Counted from the first letter of the stretch, positions 1-9,386 are shown. The stretch is 26,673 bases of DNA from Glaciecola sp965658765 (GCA_965658765.1 CBFHTO010000051.1:1-26673), one strand, 5' to 3'. The notes: generated from the sequence alone by a model not told the origin. Numbers and translations are program-made.

Positions 1-2
1 GA

Positions 3-530
3 AAAACAAAACTAAATAAAGGAACTCCGATTATCGCTGTGACGGCACACGCACTTGCCTCCGAAAAACAGCATTTCTTAGATTCAGGTTTGGACGATTT
101 TTTGTCAAAACCCATTGAGTTGAGTGCCTTGGTTATGTTGATTAATGAGTGGTGTGCTCAACATCATCTCAGTGAGAAAACTATACAATCTGAGGCAATA
201 GACTGGGAATTAGCGCTTTCGCGAGCGCTAAACAATAGAGAATCAGCCTTTAGCTTATTAGAAGATTTTGTAGAAGGCTTGAACTTACACCTTTCAAATA
301 TTGAACTAGCATGGTCAAGCCAAAACATCGAAGCCATTAGCGCGGAAGTTCATAAACTTCATGGCGCATGCGCCTACGCCGGTGTCTCAAACCTCCAAGA
401 ATTATGCTCCGAGATTGAACATGGTCTTAAAACAGAGGGGATAGAAGCATATGCTAGGCATAGAAATAGCTTCGAGCAAGGAATCACTCAAGTTCAAAAA
501 CATTGGACTCGCATCAAAGACACTATATAA
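3..530 (+). CDS. barA: BarA-like hybrid sensor histidine kinase, C-terminal part (5' end cut by window edge)
   Basis: The frame is open from base 3, so only the last ~176 residues are present. First comes the end of a receiver domain (TPIIAVTAHAL, then the conserved SKPI near the receiver C-terminus). It is followed by a histidine phosphotransfer (Hpt) domain whose phosphoacceptor motif HKLHGACAYAGV closely matches the E. coli BarA Hpt as I remember it. In that family the protein is an inner-membrane HK-receiver-Hpt kinase that passes phosphate to UvrY/GacA and so controls the Csr small RNAs and the switch in carbon metabolism. The GTG at 39 is internal to the receiver domain and is not the true start. 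The gene ends facing the GGDEF/EAL gene, 118 bases away, and no clear terminator is visible between them. Another Hpt-bearing hybrid kinase is possible, because the sensor and kinase domains are not in view. Confidence 0.7.
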   Translation, partial: KTKLNKGTPIIAVTAHALASEKQHFLDSGLDDFLSKPIELSALVMLINEWCAQHHLSEKTIQSEAIDWELALSRALNNRESAFSLLEDFVEGLNLHLSNIELAWSSQNIEAISAEVHKLHGACAYAGVSNLQELCSEIEHGLKTEGIEAYARHRNSFEQGITQVQKHWTRIKDTI

Positions 531-648
531 ACCAATCCCCTTTTCAATCACTTTCTTTATACTTAATTAAAGATAAGCAAACTGACAAGGTCTACGCCCT
601 ATTGAAAATAAGTCGCCCATGTTGCTTAGCGGGAAAGCTACGTGCAGG

Positions 649-3567
649 TCAGTTTAATTGCATACGACTCATAGACTTATCCGATTGACACAGGTGAATG
701 AACTCATCGACTTTAACTGCCTTTGAATAATAAAAACCTTGTCCATAGTCACATCCAATGTCTCTCAAGGCTTTTTCATGCTCTTGAGTTTCGATCCCTT
801 CACCAATCACCCTTAAATTAAAATTATTGGCTAGACTGACTATTGATCGGACAATACTTTCTTCTTTCGACCTGTGTAGGTTTTGAACAAACACTTTATC
901 AATTTTTAAAATATTCACGGGTAGCTGGCTTAAATATGCCAAAGAAGAAAACCCAGTACCAAAATCATCAATGGCCAAATTAAATCCAGCTTTGCGCAGC
1001 TTCTGTAGCACAAATGATGCATGGGAGAGATTTTCGACCAAAGCTGTTTCAACAATCTCTACGGTTACAGACTCTGAAATCCCGGGGATTCTGGCATGTA
1101 AGCTCATCAAAGTATCTAAAAACTCAGGGGTATTTAGATCGTGTGCGCTTACGTTAAACGATATTTTTAACTTATGCCCTTGGGTAAGCAATTGCTGATG
1201 GAAACTATAAACCTGTTCCACAATCCAAAAGGTTAACATTGACATCGAACCAGTATGCTCAGCATCTGGAATGAAATCATCTGGCAGAAGTAGACCTTTT
1301 TGTGGGTGATCCCATCGTATAAGAGCTTCCGCACCCATAATCTTATTGTTTGATAAATCAATAATTGGTTGTAATAGCAAGCTGAAGTTTTTCTGTGAAA
1401 TCCCTGTTTTGATCTCTCGCTTAATATTTAGTCTTGATTTAGCTCGTTCTGAGATCTCTTGAGAATAAAAAACATAGTCTTCTGACCGGCTGTTTTTAGC
1501 TTTGTACATAGAGGCGTCTGAAAATTTTATCAGCTCTTGCGCTGTAGAGGCGTCTCTAGGGTATTGAGCGATGCCGATTGAGACATCGATATTTGCTTCA
1601 ACTTCGTTTCCAAAATGGAAAGGTTGCTTGAGTTGTTCGCAAAGCTTGACGGCCAGACAGGACAAATCTTCATCGCTCGCGCAGTCATTGACTAATATGA
1701 CATATTCGTCACCTCCTAACCTAGCCAGTAAGTCTGTGTCACGTAAACAATTTTGCAATCGTTTTGAGACCATTTGTAGCAGTTTGTCGCCGTAGTCGTG
1801 CCCAAGACTGTCGTTAATCACTTTGAATCGGTCTAAATCGAGAAATAACACTGCGCATGTTGATTTGTTGCGTTTAGCCTGTTTAAGCTCTCTCTCCAAG
1901 TGAACTCCGAACATCAAGCGATTTGGCAGCCCTGTTAAAGAATCACTGTGCGCGAGCTCTTCAAGCTGCTTCTCTACTTTTTTCTGCTCGCTTATATCGG
2001 TGAAAACTGCCACATAATTCAATAATTGGTCATGCTCATTGCGCACCTCGGAGATAGATAGGATCTGAGGATATAGCTTACCAGACTTAGCTTTATTCCA
2101 TACCTCGCCTCGCCATTCACCGCTTTTTCGCACAGTATTAAATAACTCTTCGTAGAAAATATGATCGTGTTTCCCTGAGCTTAACATAGAGGGCTTTCGA
2201 CCGATTGCCTCGGTTACTTTGAAACCTGTAATTTTCTCAAAAGAAGGGTTTACTGACACTATATTCTTATCACTATCAGTAACTAAAATACCTTCACTCG
2301 CATGCATAAAAACTTGCTCAAACAGCATTCTTTTTTCATCTAGCTGTTTTTTCTGGGTTACATCAAAAATAAGGATCAGGGTCTCATGCGAATCGTCAAA
2401 ATTAATAGGGGTTAAATGCACTTCAACGTCTTTGATTTCACCATTTGAAATCTGATGTTTTGATTCGAACACATTACTTTGCCGCTGAGAGAGGAGCAGT
2501 TCAAAGTTCGATAGTAATGGAAGCGAAGATTGATTGGGTTTCTCAACTTGCTTTGGATTTCTTGGCATTGTTTCAAAATTTATAACATTTTTACCCTTCA
2601 GAGTATCTAGTGAGTAGCCATAAAAAGAGAGGGCGGAGGCATTAGCATCGATAATTTGATTATTCTCATCAATCACCAACATCGATACCTTGTGCTGTTC
2701 AAAAAAGTTTCGAAAGCGTTTCTCAAAATTAAGGCTGTCTAACTCTGATTGCTTTTGCAAGAGCTGATTCTTTCGTTTCATTGATATGTTGTATAAGATC
2801 AACGATAGAAACAGTAATACTAAAAACCATACCTGTACTTGCAACTGAAAGGGCACCCATCCACCTTTTGGACTAGCCAATAATTGCCAACTTAGTCCAC
2901 CCACTCTGATGTTACGGCTATCATAAGAATCAACGACCTCTTTACCGCTAAGTAATGAATTTGTTTGCAGATTCTTAAGATGAAAATTTGTTTTTGTCGA
3001 CTTAAGTAGGCCAGAAGCTTCTAATATTGGAGGTAAGTTAATTTCGGCATACATTTTGAGTCCTTTATTGTCAGCTGACTCAAAATATGAACGGCTTATT
3101 AAAGTATTCGGCCTAGTCGCACTTGGCCCTTCAAAGAGGGTAGAGCCGAAACGATATTCCTCATTTAGTGATAATACTGTTTCCTTATTAACAATGTTTT
3201 TTCCAGAGTTGCTCATATAAAGATCGGCATGGGATGAATAGAACAAGGTTTTGCCCATAGAGTTCTGAAGCACCAAGAAATCTATAGCATCATTTCCTCT
3301 TAAGATGACATTCGCGGTTTTTGTAAGTTCTTCCTGAGTGAGTTCAGGATTTAGCGCGATCTGCATTCTGATAGCGTCAAGGGATGACAATTGTTCGACA
3401 AGTAAACGCTCAAGGTCTTCATGAACATAATCTAATTCAGAGACGACATTTTGTTGTTGATTATTAAGTTTTGTAGAGTATTTGACGTAATCCGTGTAAA
3501 CGACAGAAACCAACACTAGTAAACAGACGACGATCCATGACGTAATAAAGAAAATTTGCTTGTTCAT
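649..3567 (-). CDS. Membrane PAS-PAS-GGDEF-EAL protein (diguanylate cyclase / c-di-GMP phosphodiesterase)
   Basis: A 972-residue protein predicted to make and/or break cyclic di-GMP. A membrane segment at about residues 6-25 and another at 245-262 enclose a ~220-residue periplasmic sensor region that I cannot assign to a named family. Two PAS domains follow (about 285-405 and 413-530), then GGDEF (about 540-700) and EAL (about 720-960). The cyclase active site reads GGDEY (618-622), with an inhibitory-site RxxD (609-612) exactly five residues upstream. The EAL half keeps the expected catalytic and metal residues: E747-A748-L749, N805, E837, D867-D868, K888, E923 and Q943. Both activities are therefore plausible, and hydrolysis looks complete. 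The ATG at 3567 has a good ribosome site (AAGGGG, about 6 bases upstream) that can fold into a small hairpin. The gene appears monocistronic and converges on the barA-like gene. Confidence 0.9.
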   Translation of the reverse strand: MNKQIFFITSWIVVCLLVLVSVVYTDYVKYSTKLNNQQQNVVSELDYVHEDLERLLVEQLSSLDAIRMQIALNPELTQEELTKTANVILRGNDAIDFLVLQNSMGKTLFYSSHADLYMSNSGKNIVNKETVLSLNEEYRFGSTLFEGPSATRPNTLISRSYFESADNKGLKMYAEINLPPILEASGLLKSTKTNFHLKNLQTNSLLSGKEVVDSYDSRNIRVGGLSWQLLASPKGGWVPFQLQVQVWFLVLLFLSLILYNISMKRKNQLLQKQSELDSLNFEKRFRNFFEQHKVSMLVIDENNQIIDANASALSFYGYSLDTLKGKNVINFETMPRNPKQVEKPNQSSLPLLSNFELLLSQRQSNVFESKHQISNGEIKDVEVHLTPINFDDSHETLILIFDVTQKKQLDEKRMLFEQVFMHASEGILVTDSDKNIVSVNPSFEKITGFKVTEAIGRKPSMLSSGKHDHIFYEELFNTVRKSGEWRGEVWNKAKSGKLYPQILSISEVRNEHDQLLNYVAVFTDISEQKKVEKQLEELAHSDSLTGLPNRLMFGVHLERELKQAKRNKSTCAVLFLDLDRFKVINDSLGHDYGDKLLQMVSKRLQNCLRDTDLLARLGGDEYVILVNDCASDEDLSCLAVKLCEQLKQPFHFGNEVEANIDVSIGIAQYPRDASTAQELIKFSDASMYKAKNSRSEDYVFYSQEISERAKSRLNIKREIKTGISQKNFSLLLQPIIDLSNNKIMGAEALIRWDHPQKGLLLPDDFIPDAEHTGSMSMLTFWIVEQVYSFHQQLLTQGHKLKISFNVSAHDLNTPEFLDTLMSLHARIPGISESVTVEIVETALVENLSHASFVLQKLRKAGFNLAIDDFGTGFSSLAYLSQLPVNILKIDKVFVQNLHRSKEESIVRSIVSLANNFNLRVIGEGIETQEHEKALRDIGCDYGQGFYYSKAVKVDEFIHLCQSDKSMSRMQLN

Positions 3568-3573
3568 AACATG

Positions 3574-3586
3574 CCCCTTATAGGGA
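3574..3586 (-). promoter_or_regulatory. Small hairpin covering the ribosome binding site of the GGDEF-EAL gene
   Basis: On the minus strand the leader reads TCCCT-ATA-AGGGG just before the start codon. The arms can form four Watson-Crick pairs plus a G-U pair, closing a three-base loop and hiding the whole Shine-Dalgarno sequence. This is seen in the sequence. That it tunes translation, for example through temperature or an RNA-binding protein such as CsrA, is only an inference, because the stem is very short. Confidence 0.25.
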
Positions 3587-3905
3587 TTTGTTATGGAGTA
3601 TCACTATCACAACAACTTTTAAAAGGGCTTCTTCAAGCTCTCGGCAGACATGTGGACAACTAGTAAAACGACCATAAATAGATGAATAACCGAACATTAC
3701 AGGTATTCACGGATTAGAAAGTTAAGTATAAGTTAAATTTTTTTTAACAATCAATAGCAAAACTTAAGAATTAAGCTAAACTTCGAGGTTGGTTTTAAGA
3801 TTTCCCTTCGCAATAACAAAGTAAATACCACCCCACCTTATTAAGCTTATGTTTTTTAAAGTTTTTATTAAATTCCATAAAAAATATGAGGATATTACAG
3901 GAGAG

Positions 3906-3927
3906 GCATAAGACTTTAGTCTCATGC
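3906..3927. repeat. Imperfect 22-bp palindrome in the intergenic region
   Basis: The arms are GCATAAGACT and AGTCTCATGC, separated by TT. They are reverse complements except for one A/C mismatch. The spacer is too short for a good RNA hairpin, which suits a binding site for a dimeric DNA-binding protein better than a terminator. It lies about 340 bp upstream of the GGDEF-EAL start and about 100 bp past the end of the DUF2982-like gene. No regulator can be named. Confidence 0.35.
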
Positions 3928-4029
3928 ATTTGATTTCTTAATGTTTTAGTATATGAGACAAATGCCAACAAAGACAATGCAGCTTATAAGGTATCTGAGG
4001 CGTTGTTTTCTGGACTTTTTTATTTACCT

Positions 4030-4794
4030 CTAATCTTTGTGGTATTTGTGTAAGAGACTCTCTTGGCATTCCTTAATCAGCTGGACAAATTCGGTGTTTG
4101 AGCGGTCAATATCATTGACGCTCAGATATAAATCATATCCTAATGCTTGCTGGAGCCTTTTCATTCGATTTGCAAACATCGCATGCACCCCAGTGATGAT
4201 GCTACCGTCACTCATCTTATATTTGGTATCTTCAATAAGGTCGTCTCCATAACATTGACCAGACTCACAATTGCTTGATGCGATTTGCGTAATGAGGGGG
4301 CGTTGCTCCATCAACAGATGGGTAATAAGTCGTGGCGAGATAGAACTGAGCATTTTTTCTGAGTCACGCAACTTGAAACCAACCATCTCCAAATCGACAT
4401 GAGCTAAATCTTTGTAAATTCTAGGAACATCTACTCTTTGCAAGTTTTCCCATGGAATCTCCCACTCACCCTTGCGGTGGGTATATTTGATGCTTGACTT
4501 ACTAATGCAAAGGCTAAACTTGGGTTCTTTCAGTTTAAAAAAACCCATCACAAATGCAATGATGCTGCCACTTAAGAACAGGATCCCAACAAGAAAAAAT
4601 AATTCAGGAAGAAATGAAATAACGAGCATTCCAATAAATGCAACAAAGCAACCAATTAGGATCGTCGTTAAACCATTGCTCGCCGCAGCACTTTTTATAT
4701 GAATAGCTTCTTCACTGCTTTGAGAAGTTGTTTCATGGCTTATTTCTTCGATATTTTTCTTATTACTTTCTTTAATGTTTTCATTGCCAGACAT
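4030..4794 (-). CDS. Small membrane protein resembling the DUF2982 family
   Basis: Function unknown. From the ATG at 4794 the protein has 254 residues: a polar, acidic ~40-residue N-terminus, two close hydrophobic segments (NGLTTILIGCFVAFIGMLVI and an adjacent one with FFLVGILFLSG), then a cytoplasmic domain of ~170 residues. This contains a PH-like opening (tryptophan-rich WEIPWENLQRVDVP) and ends with an LGYDLYLSVNDIDR stretch. The overall plan reminds me of DUF2982 proteins of Shewanella and Alteromonas, but this is memory of the family and not a search. An in-frame GTG at 4860 would add 22 hydrophobic residues. I prefer the ATG because the family usually begins with a polar segment before the paired helices, although neither start has a strong ribosome site. 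It stands alone, with 250 bases to the efflux operon. Confidence 0.6.
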   Translation of the reverse strand: MSGNENIKESNKKNIEEISHETTSQSSEEAIHIKSAAASNGLTTILIGCFVAFIGMLVISFLPELFFLVGILFLSGSIIAFVMGFFKLKEPKFSLCISKSSIKYTHRKGEWEIPWENLQRVDVPRIYKDLAHVDLEMVGFKLRDSEKMLSSISPRLITHLLMEQRPLITQIASSNCESGQCYGDDLIEDTKYKMSDGSIITGVHAMFANRMKRLQQALGYDLYLSVNDIDRSNTEFVQLIKECQESLLHKYHKD

Positions 4795-5046
4795 AAAGGT
4801 AAAAAACCAACATGATGATTGCCCATATAAAGATATACCGACTACGCTGACAAAAAGCACAATCTGTTTTCCACCAACGTTTAAGTTGTTCTATAAAACG
4901 CATTTACAGCATACTCTGTTACCGACGAATAGAATTATAAATAAGTCAGGTAAGTGTGACTCTTCCGGAGTACCAGCGTCAACCAACAAAATGGTTAAAC
5001 ACCTTAAATCTCTAATATCGTTGAGTCAATCTACCGTAATTGTGGA

Positions 5047-8000
5047 TTAGGCTACAAGAGTTTGTTTACGCGATACAAGTGCAACAATAGTCGGTGTAAA
5101 TATCAATGATAATATGACAGAGAACCCTACCCCACCGGCAATTACTACGGCCAATGGTGGCCAGAAGCTACCCTCACTTAACAACAACAACGGGATCAAG
5201 CCACCGACCGTGGTAAACGTGGTCGAGAGTATATGGCGACTACAACTCATTGTTTCTTCTACAATCGCATCATGATCTCCATGCAGAGCTCTGTTATTGG
5301 CAGCGATAGCAGCAATAACGACGATGGACCCATTAATCGCCACGCCAATTAAGCCAGCGCTCCCTAGCAGTGGATTGAAGCCGATCGGCAAACCTGATAA
5401 CCAAAGGCTGAAGAAACCAAGTCCTACTGACAGGATTGCCACAAGACCTATCACGGCGGCAAAACGCACGCTTTGAAAACTTAAAATTAGAGTAGCTAAC
5501 ATTAAGACCAGTAAAACAGGTAAATATGTCGACAATTGGCCAAGTGCTTGTTGTTGCTCATCTGCATCTCCAGCCATTTTTATTCGATACCCTTTGGGCA
5601 ATTCCAGCTTTTCATCAATCAACGCTCTCAGTTGATTACTTACTGTAATAGCTGGTATGTCTGGCAATAGATAAGCTTGAATTTTGTTTACGCGCTCTGA
5701 GTCTACTCTCGTGATTGAACTGATGCTCGGTACAAGTTCCAGATCGCCAAGCGAACCAACCCCTACTAAGGTCAGCTGTTCTCCTTGTCTTGATACCAGA
5801 GGTAATGCGTCAAAGCCTTCTATAGATTGCCGTTTGCTGTCCTCACTCCTTACCCGAATGTTTAGTTCCTCGGTTCCTTCTAATATCGAGCCGCCCAATT
5901 GCCCATCCAAATTTGTTTGCAGCTGTTTAGAAATTTGCGTCAACGACATATTAGCGCTTAAAGCGTTATTTTCAGACACGTCGAACTTAAGCTCTGGATC
6001 ACCTGAGCTAATCGATACCAAAGATTGAGTGATTCCTGGAATCTCAGTCATAATCCTTCTTACTTTCTGACCAATTTCGTTCAATATATCTAAGTCTGTT
6101 CCATAGACATCAACTTCAATTGGCGCTGCTATCGGTGGACCCTGACCAAATTTTCTCACTATTATTTTAGCTTCCGGCAATTCCTTTTGCAGCGCATATT
6201 GCATCTCTACGATCATTTCGCTTGCATGCTTGACAGAGGCAGCAGTAATAACAGCATTCGCAAAATATGGTGTGTTATCACGCGTCATGACTTGATTGTA
6301 GTAAACAGCAGGTGTTGAGCCACCGACCATCCAAGTCAATTGCTTTATGTGCTCGTTTTTTCGCAAGTATGTATCGGCTTTTTTAACCTGTGAATAGGTC
6401 GATTCAATTGAGTTACCCTCTGGCATCATAAGATAAACTTCAAACTGATCGCGGTCAGCACTCGGAAAGAAGACCGACGCAAGTTGTTGAGATAGTATAA
6501 ACCCTGACAGGCAAAATATCGTCACCACAGGTAATACTATCAAGGGTTTTGCAATAGCTTTCTTCAAAACTAAGCGAAACGCTAACGATACAGAAGGCAT
6601 TTGATATCCACTTAGAAACCACGGCGAATCTTGAGTCTGCTGACGGGGTAAGTAACGGGCGGATAATGCAGCAATCACTGTTAAACTGATGAATAACGAG
6701 CCAATTAGTGCCATAACTACGCTTATTGCAATAGGACCGATAAAATCGCCTATGTTGCCGCTCAGTAAAAATATGGGCATAAAACCCAAAATAGTTGTAA
6801 GTGTTGAGGCGAATAAAGGCGCAAATAAATGCCTGATACTTTTCATCAACACCTCTAGTCTATCCATAGAAGTATTGATGAGATTGAGTCGGATCTCATC
6901 TGTGATTACGATCGCATTGTCAATTAAGAGTCCAATTGCAATAATGATCCCAAAAATCGACATTTGGTGGATTTGTTGATTAAAAAAACTAAGACTAAAA
7001 ATGGCGAACGAAGCGCACAAAGGCAGGGCGAGACCCACAATAAGAGAGGACTTTAATCCCATAAAGAAAAATACTACTGCCATCACAACCAAGCAACCCA
7101 TAAGAAGATTGTTGCTCAACTCATTGAGGCGCTGGTCAGTGTAAATATTTTGTTCAAATACAACTTCCGTTTTAATAGAAGGCGAAAATTCTTCATTAAA
7201 AGATTCTAACTTCTTTTTAACCCCCTGCGTCCACTTATCTACTCTTACGGTAGTCTGCATTCGAGCTGCGACAAATACACTCCTGTTCCCATTGAGCAAA
7301 GCGATTTCTTTGTCTGGTGTAACTCGCGCCTTTTGCACACTGGCAAGGTCTTGAACCCGTAGAAAACGATTTGTATCGGTACTGAGAGGGATCTGAGAAA
7401 TGACATCGGTACTATCGAGCGCTTCAGCCACCTGTACTCTAAACCCTTTTGTTTGAGTATGCAGAACGCCAGCCGGTAATTTGGGGTCAGCAAGCGCGAT
7501 TTGACTGCTGACATCATCAAGAGTAAGTCCTGAAAGTGCAAGTTTTTGAGGATTTACTAGCACCTCGATTTCTTCTTCTGGTTCGCCATACATTAATACA
7601 ATTTCTGTCCCTGGGACGTTTCTGATGCGGTCGGCAAATTCTTGAGCCATTCTACCAACCATCGCCAGCGAAGTTGTTTTTGGATACTTAGCTTGGAACG
7701 ATATAAGAAGAGTGAAAGCAGTTGCTCCCCGTTTATCCTCTAATATAGGAAGGCCAGCTCCTTGTGGAAATAATTTCGAAGCATCATCTATAGCATCTCT
7801 TATTTTCGCAAAAACCTGCTGATTACTCGAGTTGTCTATCCAATCTTGTAATTCAACCTGCACTGTAGAAAAACCAGCTCTGCTTGTTGACTTAACTTCT
7901 TTGACTTCATACAGCTCACGTAACTCGTCTTCTAAAACATCACTAATTAAAGCCTCAACCCTCTGTGCTGAGGCTCCGGGGTAGGGCGTTAAGACAATCA

Positions 8001-8148
8001 CGTTTCGCAAATCAATGCGAGGGTCTTCTAATCGTGGCAAACTGTTTATTGCAGACAAGCCTGCGACCAAAATGATGATGATACTCAGAGCAAGAAGGTG
8101 CCCTTTCCTGAAAAATGCCGTGTACCAAGGGGCGTGTATCTGGTTCAT
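5047..8148 (-). CDS. RND-family efflux pump permease (AcrB-like)
   Basis: The inner-membrane pump of a tripartite efflux system, using the proton gradient to expel drugs or other small molecules. Its 1033 residues match the usual length. An N-terminal helix (about 18-36) precedes the first periplasmic domain, which carries the typical PYPGASAQRVE motif (about 55-64). Six helices run from about 345, and the second half repeats the plan from about 530, ending in six more helices. In transmembrane helix 4 the relay region reads GLLIDNAIV (D410, N411), where AcrB has two aspartates. In helix 10 N939 sits where AcrB has its lysine. Such variation occurs in other RND subclasses. The start overlaps the end of the adaptor gene by four bases (ATGA), so the two are translationally coupled. 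No outer-membrane channel gene is adjacent, so a TolC-like protein from elsewhere is presumably used. Substrate unknown. Confidence 0.93.
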   Translation of the reverse strand: MNQIHAPWYTAFFRKGHLLALSIIIILVAGLSAINSLPRLEDPRIDLRNVIVLTPYPGASAQRVEALISDVLEDELRELYEVKEVKSTSRAGFSTVQVELQDWIDNSSNQQVFAKIRDAIDDASKLFPQGAGLPILEDKRGATAFTLLISFQAKYPKTTSLAMVGRMAQEFADRIRNVPGTEIVLMYGEPEEEIEVLVNPQKLALSGLTLDDVSSQIALADPKLPAGVLHTQTKGFRVQVAEALDSTDVISQIPLSTDTNRFLRVQDLASVQKARVTPDKEIALLNGNRSVFVAARMQTTVRVDKWTQGVKKKLESFNEEFSPSIKTEVVFEQNIYTDQRLNELSNNLLMGCLVVMAVVFFFMGLKSSLIVGLALPLCASFAIFSLSFFNQQIHQMSIFGIIIAIGLLIDNAIVITDEIRLNLINTSMDRLEVLMKSIRHLFAPLFASTLTTILGFMPIFLLSGNIGDFIGPIAISVVMALIGSLFISLTVIAALSARYLPRQQTQDSPWFLSGYQMPSVSLAFRLVLKKAIAKPLIVLPVVTIFCLSGFILSQQLASVFFPSADRDQFEVYLMMPEGNSIESTYSQVKKADTYLRKNEHIKQLTWMVGGSTPAVYYNQVMTRDNTPYFANAVITAASVKHASEMIVEMQYALQKELPEAKIIVRKFGQGPPIAAPIEVDVYGTDLDILNEIGQKVRRIMTEIPGITQSLVSISSGDPELKFDVSENNALSANMSLTQISKQLQTNLDGQLGGSILEGTEELNIRVRSEDSKRQSIEGFDALPLVSRQGEQLTLVGVGSLGDLELVPSISSITRVDSERVNKIQAYLLPDIPAITVSNQLRALIDEKLELPKGYRIKMAGDADEQQQALGQLSTYLPVLLVLMLATLILSFQSVRFAAVIGLVAILSVGLGFFSLWLSGLPIGFNPLLGSAGLIGVAINGSIVVIAAIAANNRALHGDHDAIVEETMSCSRHILSTTFTTVGGLIPLLLLSEGSFWPPLAVVIAGGVGFSVILSLIFTPTIVALVSRKQTLVA

Positions 8149-9386
8149 TTTACAGAACCTTTATTCGCAAATGTATCAGCAGCAGCGATTTTGCTTAAAA
8201 GATTCTTTACTTCTATCACATTATTTAAGGTTTGATTAGGTGCTAGGCGATGCACGCCATTAATCACAATTTGGTCAGACGACTCTATCGCACCGCTAAT
8301 GTAAGCGCGCGACTCATCTGCAAACTCGATGTTGACGATACGTGGTTCAACTAGAGAATCATGATTAATTGTATACACCAGCCACATACCCCTTACACCT
8401 GTTGCAAGAGCTGAAATAGGAACCCACGCACCGGTTTTTTTAGTAGGTATATCAAAGCTTAATGAGACAAGGTCGCCACTTACAATAAGTTTGTTATCGC
8501 TTGATAACTTGTCATTATTAGGTAATTGCGCAAGTTGCAGAGTAAAGATAGCTTCTATGGTTCTTGTTCTCGGGTCTCGTTCACTCGATATAGACTTCAC
8601 TCGAGCAGGAACAGTAATCCCATCCATCACCACCGGGAGCACTTGTGATACCTGTAGTAAGCTCGCAGTATATTCTGGAAGGCCAAAACGAGCCTCTAAG
8701 TCTTGAGATGAAAGAATTGCAAACACGGGGATTCCGGCAGCAACAACCGTCCCTTCATCAAGGTATTGCGCCACGATCTGACCATCAAATGGCGCGAGCA
8801 TGACAGACTTGTCGAGCTGAACTTGCACACTTTGTATTTGAGCTTTTACCTCATTTACAGTCGCTATTGCTGCTACTAGGCTAGCATTGCTCTCATCTAA
8901 GGCTTGCTGCGATTCAACCTTTTTCTGCACCAAATCGGTCAAGCGTTTGTTTGACAGAGATGCCAATTTAGCTTGTGCTTGCCTGCGCTCTAATAGTTTA
9001 GTTAGTTCGTTCTTTTGAGCCTCTAAACGCTTTGTATCAAGTATAGCTAGAACATCACCTTGGCGTATAAACGCGCCTTCTTCTACAGCAAGTTTACGCA
9101 ATGTACCTGCTAACTCAAACCCTATATCAGCGCGTTTACGCGATTCTATGCGTCCATATACTGTTCGTGGCTTCAAATAGCTATCTTGTAATTCTATTCT
9201 TGATACTTGCACAGGCGCATCTTGCATCAGTAAAGTATTCTCTGCGTTTTGAGCCGAAACTGTCTTATTACCCGAAAAAGTCAACAGAATAACGAGCTCA
9301 AGCAAACTCAGTAAACAAATGATGAAAAATTGCTTAGTATTTGGTTTGTAGCTTGGCAGTCGATGGTTATTTTCTGTTACTTTCAT
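8145..9386 (-). CDS. RND efflux periplasmic adaptor (membrane fusion protein, AcrA/HlyD type)
   Basis: A 413-residue adaptor that links the RND pump to an outer-membrane channel. A single N-terminal membrane anchor (about 22-40) is followed by a lipoyl-type half motif (GTLRKLAVEEGAFIRQGDVL). Next is a long alpha-helical hairpin rich in Ala, Gln, Glu and Lys, the second lipoyl half (APFDGQIVAQYLDEGTVVAAG), and beta-barrel and membrane-proximal domains. No lipobox cysteine is seen, so it is held by the helix rather than by a lipid. It is the first gene of the operon, and an AGGTG about ten bases before the ATG is a plausible ribosome site. It is divergent from the TetR gene, with a 26-bp palindrome between them, so it is probably repressed by that protein. 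Confidence 0.92.
   Translation of the reverse strand: MKVTENNHRLPSYKPNTKQFFIICLLSLLELVILLTFSGNKTVSAQNAENTLLMQDAPVQVSRIELQDSYLKPRTVYGRIESRKRADIGFELAGTLRKLAVEEGAFIRQGDVLAILDTKRLEAQKNELTKLLERRQAQAKLASLSNKRLTDLVQKKVESQQALDESNASLVAAIATVNEVKAQIQSVQVQLDKSVMLAPFDGQIVAQYLDEGTVVAAGIPVFAILSSQDLEARFGLPEYTASLLQVSQVLPVVMDGITVPARVKSISSERDPRTRTIEAIFTLQLAQLPNNDKLSSDNKLIVSGDLVSLSFDIPTKKTGAWVPISALATGVRGMWLVYTINHDSLVEPRIVNIEFADESRAYISGAIESSDQIVINGVHRLAPNQTLNNVIEVKNLLSKIAAADTFANKGSVK

Larger units (their letters stand above)
3568..4029. other. Non-coding stretch between two minus-strand genes
   Basis: These 462 AT-rich bases carry no convincing gene. They must contain the promoter of the GGDEF-EAL gene and possibly the terminator of the gene at 4030-4794. 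Visible structure includes an AT palindrome GTTAAA-T5-TTTAAC at about 3733-3749 and an imperfect 22-bp palindrome at 3906-3927. A 60-codon minus-strand frame at 3795-3977 is too lysine/cysteine-rich and unlike any family to be believed. No RNA gene was recognised. Confidence 0.6.

Noticed and set aside
545..575. TCTTTA ... TAAAGA inverted repeat after the barA-like gene
   Set aside because: The stem is AT-only with no T-run after it, so it is not a credible terminator.
503..688. A 61-codon plus-strand frame after the barA-like gene
   Set aside because: It overlaps the real 3' ends of both neighbouring genes, lacks a ribosome site and resembles no known protein.
3795..3977. A 60-codon minus-strand frame in the intergenic stretch
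   Set aside because: Its composition is unlike its neighbours, there is no convincing ribosome site and it contains no recognisable motif.
5684..6028. A 114-codon frame antisense to the RND pump
   Set aside because: It is a shadow of the pump reading frame and is serine/proline/leucine-rich, as expected of an antisense frame.
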